Assembly: GCA_028554795.2 (NCBI GenBank)
Contig: CM068827.1
Location: forward strand, 77,621,677-77,685,676
Length of the DNA: 64,000 bases
Direction: 5' to 3'
DNA from: Sinohyriopsis cumingii
Lineage: Eukaryota; Mollusca; Bivalvia; Unionida; Unionidae
Every line of letters begins with the position of its first letter. Positions within the stretch are counted from its first letter, which is position 1. The position numbers and the translations under genes are program-made. The notes beneath the pieces are model-generated. The model saw nothing but the letters and a program-made list of their open reading frames with translations. It was not told the DNA's origin and did no database searches. Of the stretch, positions 57,970 through 64,000 are shown piece by piece.

Positions 57970-58340
57970 AAACCCAAAGGCCCTTTTCAGGGCCACTCAT
58001 AGGTCTCGAAAAGACCTTGACTTTCATTGCCTACCCCATTTTTTATTTTTTATTTTTTTTTCTTTTATTTTTTTTAAAAAATAGAGACCCTCCCTGCTTC
58101 AATTTTCCCGTTCCATTTCCATAGACCCATCAGGTCGGGACCGTATTAAAATAGGGTCCCGACCCTGCTCCATTTCCCCTTGAGGCTAAACAGTCCCAAG
58201 ATTTTTCCATGTTAAATTCCCTTGAGGCTAAACAGTCCCAGGGGTTTCCGTAATGTTAAATTTCCCATTGAGGCTAAACGGTCCCAGGGTGGTTTGTAAT
58301 GCTAATTCCCCTTGAGGCTAAACCGTCCCACACAACTACT
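57970..58340 (-). repeat. Right TIR of element 3
   Basis: Inverted match of 42774-43230 but about 85 bp shorter: four repeat units instead of six. Ends ACACAACTACT, followed by CAGGAT. Confidence 0.9.
57979..57994 (+). terminator. Histone-type 3' stem-loop, copy H
   Basis: Plus strand: CAAAGGCCCTTTTCAGGGCC then ACTCA, 30 nt after the stop at 57949, followed by hairpin AGGTCT-CGAAA-AGACCT. Confidence 0.75.
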
Positions 58341-58346
58341 CAGGAT

Positions 58347-59836
<1,490 letters not shown>

Positions 59837-59980
59837 AGCAGCAGAGGAGGGGAACAGACCACTTAAGGGAAGGGTCACCCTTGTTATACAAAAAAAAATA
59901 GTGACCCTTCATAGAGGTCAAATACCATGTCTACAATTGTTTGTCCCCAACATAATTGTAGACGAGCCTCCTCTGCTGCT
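59837..59980 (+). repeat. Left terminal region (probable TIR) of element 4
   Basis: AGCAGCAGAGGAGG at 59837-59850 recurs inverted at 59967-59980. Inside are two further stems: AAGGGTCAC...GTGACCCTT and TCTACAATT...AATTGTAGA. The nested design is the same as in element 1 although the sequence differs. Confidence 0.75.
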
Positions 59981-60000
59981 ATCCATGTTGTAAAGAAATT

Positions 60001-60345
60001 TTAAGTTTGATGAATATTACTTGAATCATGGGAATCTTCATCTGTTTCATCTTTATTTGTTCTATGTTTCAAGTAATATTCAAGTTCTGATGGTGGTTTT
60101 TCTATTTTTGGATTTATGTTTTTTCTTTTTCTGTAATATATCATCAAACTTCTGTATCGATCTCCACCGCAATTTTTGCAAATCTGATATAATCCTCTAA
60201 CGCCGTTGTTACATCCAACACATCTTCGTGGACCGGCATGAGGGTTTTTCTTTACAAGATAATTATGTTTTTTGCAATATTCTCCACGACATTTTTTATC
60301 ACATTTGTTAGTGGTTCCTTGACGCAGCCACGCACAATTGTTCAT
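60001..60345 (-). CDS. Cys/His-rich zinc-binding protein
   Basis: 114 aa. CAWL...C...C....C..H, CVGC and CKNCGGDRYR clusters, then a basic RKRKN stretch and an acidic tail (DETDEDSHDSS). Homologous to 7089-7304 of element 1, but in element 4 it lies at the terminal end beside the ATPase rather than next to the polymerase N-terminus. Function unknown. Confidence 0.75.
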   Translation of the reverse strand: MNNCAWLRQGTTNKCDKKCRGEYCKKHNYLVKKNPHAGPRRCVGCNNGVRGLYQICKNCGGDRYRSLMIYYRKRKNINPKIEKPPSELEYYLKHRTNKDETDEDSHDSSNIHQT

Positions 60346-60385
60346 TATATTAATGATATCAGTTTAATTTTATCATCACCCCCCG

Positions 60386-61051
60386 TTATCCAAATATTTT
60401 ATCAAGTCCAATACGATATCTTGTTCTAGGATCGTGCAAATTTATTGTTATAAACCCGTGCGGAGTAGTTTGCGCTCGTGAAAAGAAGTTTCTGAATTTA
60501 ATTATATCCATGTCACCGCTGCACCAGGTTTGATGAATATTTCGCAACGTGTGTGTGTCTACGCCATTAAACACAACTGAAATGTTACAGTTATCTCTGA
60601 TCACTTTTGGTATTTGTGTGTATCGTTGAGTAACATAAATAACATCGGTATTTTTATGTCTACCACGGGAAAAAATCCTAGCTGGATTTGACTGTTTATC
60701 TAGCATCACATCATCATACACAACTAAATTATTATTAAATCCGTTTAAAACATCAACGGACGGTGCTTCATCAATATCTGTTATAAACTCTATAACATCA
60801 TTATTTTCGTCCAGTAATCGCGCGTTTTCGTTAAAATCTTTAAGTACTTCATAACATCGTTGATCATCAGCGGATGGTGCTACCAAATACAACTTATCCC
60901 ATTTCAACCATCTCATTATCAGATTAAGTAATAATTGCGTCTTACCCGATCCAGATGGTCCCATGATAATCATTCTGATGGAATTCGGTAGTGCAGGATG
61001 GTGTTTAACTGGCTCTCGCTGCCGAGTTGCTGAGAAATCAATTATATCCAT
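60386..61051 (-). CDS. A32/FtsK-HerA-type packaging ATPase
   Basis: 221 aa, intact; RMIIMGPSGSGKT (Walker A at 31-38), NNLVVYDDVMLD (Walker B) and VIYVTQRYTQIPKVIRD. Most residues match the element 1 protein. Divergent from the PLA2-like gene with 12 bp between the two start codons. Confidence 0.92.
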   Translation of the reverse strand: MDIIDFSATRQREPVKHHPALPNSIRMIIMGPSGSGKTQLLLNLIMRWLKWDKLYLVAPSADDQRCYEVLKDFNENARLLDENNDVIEFITDIDEAPSVDVLNGFNNNLVVYDDVMLDKQSNPARIFSRGRHKNTDVIYVTQRYTQIPKVIRDNCNISVVFNGVDTHTLRNIHQTWCSGDMDIIKFRNFFSRAQTTPHGFITINLHDPRTRYRIGLDKIFG

Positions 61052-61063
61052 ATATATTATAAC

Positions 61064-61561
61064 ATGAATTTATATTGTTTACGCTGTAAAGTTAAAACTC
61101 CAACCACTGATTTACCTACGGTTATAACAAAAAATAAAAAAATAGCGTATGGTGGAAAATGTTCTGTATGCGGTAGAAAGAAATTTTCGTTTTTACCTAA
61201 TAGGCGCGGTGGTGATATTGCTAATTTGATGTCAAAGTTTCCAGGTGCTCCATGGGCTAAATACAGCGGAGAAAAACATCTACCAGGATATAATTATTGC
61301 GGTCCTGGTACTCGACTCGATATCAGGCTTGATAATCAGGATCAACCGGGCGAGGAAACAGTAAACGCCATTGATCGAGCTTGTCATGTTCATGATGTAG
61401 CTTATAAGAGTAAAAATCTACAAGATAGGCATATTGCAGATGTGAAATTAATTCATGCATTAAATTCCATAAAAAATAAAAATATCAGAGAATCATTAGC
61501 TAATTGGTTAGTAAGATCCGCGATGAAAAGTAAATTAGCGCTAGGGGCTGGTAATATATAA
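61064..61561 (+). CDS. Zinc-ribbon plus phospholipase A2-like protein
   Basis: 165 aa, intact. N-terminal CLRC...CSVC ribbon (residues 5-38), then the PLA2 core: YNYCGPGTRLDIRL (calcium loop) and DRACHVHDVAY (His-Asp pair). Similar PLA2 domains act in parvovirus entry; the role here is inferred. The stop TAA shares its last base with the integrase ATG (TAATG), as in element 1, which may couple translation. Confidence 0.88.
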   Translation: MNLYCLRCKVKTPTTDLPTVITKNKKIAYGGKCSVCGRKKFSFLPNRRGGDIANLMSKFPGAPWAKYSGEKHLPGYNYCGPGTRLDIRLDNQDQPGEETVNAIDRACHVHDVAYKSKNLQDRHIADVKLIHALNSIKNKNIRESLANWLVRSAMKSKLALGAGNI

Positions 61562-62529
61562 TGGAATCGATTTATTATTCACCAATTGGATACTGGAAGG
61601 GTAAATCAGCAATTAGTAAACTCGCTGATGCAGCAGCGGTTAAACATTCTGCCGCTAGCGCGTGGTTGTCCAGGCAGGCAATATGGCAAATTTATCTACC
61701 ACGTCCTAAACGAATTCAGTACGCGTATTTCGATGTCAGTGTTCCTAATGAAGTTCATCAAGCTGATATTTTATTTTTACCATATGATACTGTACGTAGA
61801 AAAACGTACAAATACGCGCTAACTGTCATTGACGTTGCAAGTAGATATAAAGAAGCAGAACCGTTAACGACTAAAACAGCCGCTGAAGTAGCCGACGCAT
61901 TTAAACGAATTTATCAACGAGGTGGTGGACCACAAAGTGGTCTGCGATGGCCACAGCTGCTACAGGTTGATCCTGGCAAGGAATTTCTTGGTCCAGTATC
62001 ATCGTTGATGAAACAACATAATACCAAAATACGACGAGGGCATACTGCAATTCATCGTGATCAGGCAATTGTTGAGCGATTTAATCGAACACTCGCTGAG
62101 CGGTTATTTGGATATCAATACGCAAAGGAATTGATTCAGGATAAAAGATCTCGTGAATGGGTGGCAAGATTACCAAGCGTGATAGCTGCATTAAATAATG
62201 AGATTACACGAACAACCAACATGAAACCCATTAATGCAATTACCAAAACAAATATACCAACACAACGAAAAGATATTGAAAAACAAAAAATATTGGGTGA
62301 TGTTACAGTTAGATATTTATATGAGCCCGGCGAACTTGAAGGCGGTAAAGCGAGAGCGACTGATCCTATTTGGAGTGTTACCACGCATAAGATATCCACC
62401 GTGACAAGATCGCCAGGTAGACCCGCAATCTACAGACTAGATTCGGCTGCTCCTCAACGCGGATTTGTGCGTGAACAATTACAAGTGATCCCTACGGATA
62501 CACAATTACCACCAAAATCACTTAACTAG
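61561..62529 (+). CDS. Retroviral-type DDE integrase
   Basis: 322 aa, intact. Catalytic residues fit D69 (VHQADILFL), D137 (LQVDPGKEF) and E172 (AIVERFNRTL). The N-terminal 50 residues look like a helix-turn-helix (AISKLADAAAV...AASAWLSRQ), and the C-terminal beta-rich part (VRYLYEPGELEGG, WSVTTHKIS) resembles an SH3-like integrase tail. No chromodomain is seen, unlike family B. Its end overlaps the convergent polymerase-helicase gene by 8 bp. Confidence 0.92.
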   Translation: MESIYYSPIGYWKGKSAISKLADAAAVKHSAASAWLSRQAIWQIYLPRPKRIQYAYFDVSVPNEVHQADILFLPYDTVRRKTYKYALTVIDVASRYKEAEPLTTKTAAEVADAFKRIYQRGGGPQSGLRWPQLLQVDPGKEFLGPVSSLMKQHNTKIRRGHTAIHRDQAIVERFNRTLAERLFGYQYAKELIQDKRSREWVARLPSVIAALNNEITRTTNMKPINAITKTNIPTQRKDIEKQKILGDVTVRYLYEPGELEGGKARATDPIWSVTTHKISTVTRSPGRPAIYRLDSAAPQRGFVREQLQVIPTDTQLPPKSLN

Positions 62530-64000
62530 CACTGGCGCCTCTGGGTCGATTACATTCAAGACAGGTCAACATGATATTTTCTCGTGTATGACCAAGATTG
62601 TTATTTTTTCTATCTACGGTAAATTGTCTTGGATCATTTTTCAGATACCGCCATAACATTATACAATTACAACTTGCACAATGATTATTCTGTTGTTGTT
62701 TTAGCGCATTAATAAAATCAACATCAAGATCAAAATTGCGTTTATTTTTTTTATCACACTGTTTATAACCAGATAATTTTTTTCTTATTATATCACCGTC
62801 AACATCATCATTGATCACTGACGAGTCCATGACGATTCGTCTCAATTGAGATATTTTTCTAACTCGAGATACTGCGAGATAAACCAAGTTCGACCATTCG
62901 ATGTGATCATCAACGATCCAAACAACTGTGTCAGTAATAGTTAATCCCTGAGATGAATGAATCGTCATCGCGTATCCGAGCGTCCACGGGGATTTATCAG
63001 CACGTAGAGCATCTTCAACAACATCAACGTCGACGGCAACAATATCATTCAATACAAGATTCTGTTTCCTCTTTGACTCTCCTGGTATATCAACGTCGAT
63101 ATTTTGCCGTCGCGTATCTGCTGGTCGATAACATAACGGAACTGACAACGTTGGAAACTTTTCTCGTTGTAACTGAAAGAATTCCCGTTGAAGTTTATCA
63201 CGAACTATCTTTCTGCTTGCAACTATCAAATCGTTTGGTCGCCACGTTTGCATAAAGTCTTTCATGTGTGTTTCTGACATTATCTCGCGCATTATTTCAC
63301 ACTGTATTTTATTCGGTTGCAGTCTGATTAATTTTTTAAATTCCTTCAATGCTGCATCAAGTGCTCTATGATCATCAGTTATTTCTTCGTAGTGGTCGAC
63401 AAAGTTCTTTAGCCAATCATGTGGAGATGGTCCAGCTACAGGTGGTGGTTGACCGTGATCGCCGCACATTATCACAGCAGTATTTCTTGTTAACAACCAA
63501 TCAAGAAATGTTTTTACTGTTTCTTGCGGTACAGTGCATATTTCATCCCATATTATAATCCTTGGAATGTATTTCTCACCCATCCTTAAAGATGTCCATG
63601 TATCACCCTTCCATCGAAAAAAGCTGTGATAAGTACAGGAATTAACACCGCGTTGTTTCATCTCTCGCGCGAGTCTATGTGTGGGTGTTAGCACGATCAT
63701 ATCCGAGTTCTGAAATAGTTCGATAGCTCGAGTGGTTTTACCACTGCCGCCAGGTCCGTTTAGATAAACCGTTTTGTGTCTAGTTATTGGATCGTATATC
63801 GATGGTAACAACGAAGTTGTCAACGTTTGATATTTTTTACAGTAAATATCTTTAACCGCAACATCAGCGGATTCGGAATAATCGAGCATATATTCATTTT
63901 TTATTCTCCACGAACCCCACGATGCATAAGTGTCTATGTTTAATCCTTCTAACAGCGTTGAATGTTTTTTGCTTATATAAAACGAATCGGTAGCAACTCT
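62522..64000 (-). CDS. DNA polymerase B - SF1 helicase - HNH fusion (3' part, runs off window)
   Basis: Open without a stop from the window edge to 62522. It begins inside polymerase motif C (RVATDSFYISKK) and continues into the SF1 helicase: LNGPGGSGKTTRAIEL (motif I), TYHSFF, IIWDEICTVPQ (motif II), MCGDHGQPP (motif III), LGYAMTIHSSQGLTI and VYLAVSRVR (motifs V-VI). It ends with HCASCNCIML, FTVDRKNNNLGHTRENIM and CLECNRPRG, an HNH-like treble clef. This is the best evidence that polymerase, helicase and HNH form one polypeptide in family A. Confidence 0.9.
   Translation of the reverse strand, partial: RVATDSFYISKKHSTLLEGLNIDTYASWGSWRIKNEYMLDYSESADVAVKDIYCKKYQTLTTSLLPSIYDPITRHKTVYLNGPGGSGKTTRAIELFQNSDMIVLTPTHRLAREMKQRGVNSCTYHSFFRWKGDTWTSLRMGEKYIPRIIIWDEICTVPQETVKTFLDWLLTRNTAVIMCGDHGQPPPVAGPSPHDWLKNFVDHYEEITDDHRALDAALKEFKKLIRLQPNKIQCEIMREIMSETHMKDFMQTWRPNDLIVASRKIVRDKLQREFFQLQREKFPTLSVPLCYRPADTRRQNIDVDIPGESKRKQNLVLNDIVAVDVDVVEDALRADKSPWTLGYAMTIHSSQGLTITDTVVWIVDDHIEWSNLVYLAVSRVRKISQLRRIVMDSSVINDDVDGDIIRKKLSGYKQCDKKNKRNFDLDVDFINALKQQQNNHCASCNCIMLWRYLKNDPRQFTVDRKNNNLGHTRENIMLTCLECNRPRGASAS

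Larger units (their letters stand above)
42774..58340. mobile_element. Element 3: deleted Polinton, family B, 15.6 kb
   Basis: TIRs begin AGTAGTT and are flanked by a perfect 6-bp duplication CAGGAT (42768-42773 and 58341-58346). It is collinear with element 2 except for an internal deletion equivalent to about 22632-27512 of element 2. That deletion removes cassettes 2 and 3, protease, the 25196 gene, major capsid, core protein and the penton end. It also has an extra F-box-like gene and keeps about 340 bp that element 2 lost. Cannot make a capsid by itself. Confidence 0.95.
59837..64000. mobile_element. Element 4: Polinton/adintovirus-like, family A, left part only
   Basis: Begins AGCAGCAGAGGAGG, close to the AGCAGCAGAGAAAG end of element 1, and carries the same left-end gene order (ATPase minus, PLA2-like plus, integrase plus, polymerase-helicase minus) with intact frames. 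The right end is outside the window, so the target duplication (left side GTAAGG if 6 bp) cannot be checked. Confidence 0.85.

Overview
This is invertebrate-type chromosomal DNA rather than a free virus or bacterial genome. It has long (TA)n and (CA)n microsatellites, a small hAT-type MITE, and TATA-box and AATAAA signals, but no ribosome-binding-site gene spacing. About 56 kb of the 64 kb belongs to four large virus-derived DNA transposons of the Polinton/Maverick (adintovirus-like) kind, lying side by side with only 1.3-3.7 kb of host DNA between them. I cannot name the host species.

Element 1 (1127-17898, family A) has 283-bp terminal inverted repeats (TIRs) beginning AGCAGCAG and a 5-bp GCATC duplication. 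Its left half holds a packaging ATPase, a phospholipase A2-like gene, a broken integrase, and a broken polymerase B fused to an SF1 helicase and a C-terminal HNH module. The middle holds a homing-type HNH endonuclease and small repetitive genes. The right half holds the virion genes, all on the minus strand: penton-like minor capsid, membrane protein, fibre-like proteins, adenain-type protease fusion, double-jelly-roll major capsid, core protein and a coiled-coil PPPY protein. Element 4 (59837 to beyond the window end, also family A) repeats the left part of this map with intact reading frames.

Element 2 (21623-41490, family B; TSD TATATA) and element 3 (42774-58340, family B; TSD CAGGAT) are classical Polintons. 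They carry a chromodomain integrase, DNA polymerase B, an A32-type ATPase and penton, plus accessory genes: BIR (IAP-like), F-box-like proteins with an LxCxE motif, and a CCHC zinc-knuckle protein. Element 2 also carries an adenain protease and a major capsid gene. Element 3 has lost about 4.9 kb containing protease, major capsid and core genes. Both carry many nonsense and frameshift lesions, some of them shared.

The most striking signal is at the 3' ends of the terminal accessory genes of elements 2 and 3. Eight copies of a hairpin matching the metazoan replication-dependent histone mRNA stem-loop (GGCCCU-UUUC-AGGGCC, preceded by AAA, followed by ACCCA-like sequence and then an AAAAGAGA purine block) lie just after stop codons. 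The hairpin is always in the orientation of the gene, on both strands. Core genes such as protease and ATPase instead have AATAAA signals nearby. Three left-end genes also share an upstream motif at a fixed 57-59 nt from the ATG. I infer that these Polintons place a subset of genes under histone-type, S-phase-linked 3' processing. An LxCxE motif, BIR proteins and F-box-like proteins fit a programme of host cell-cycle and survival control.
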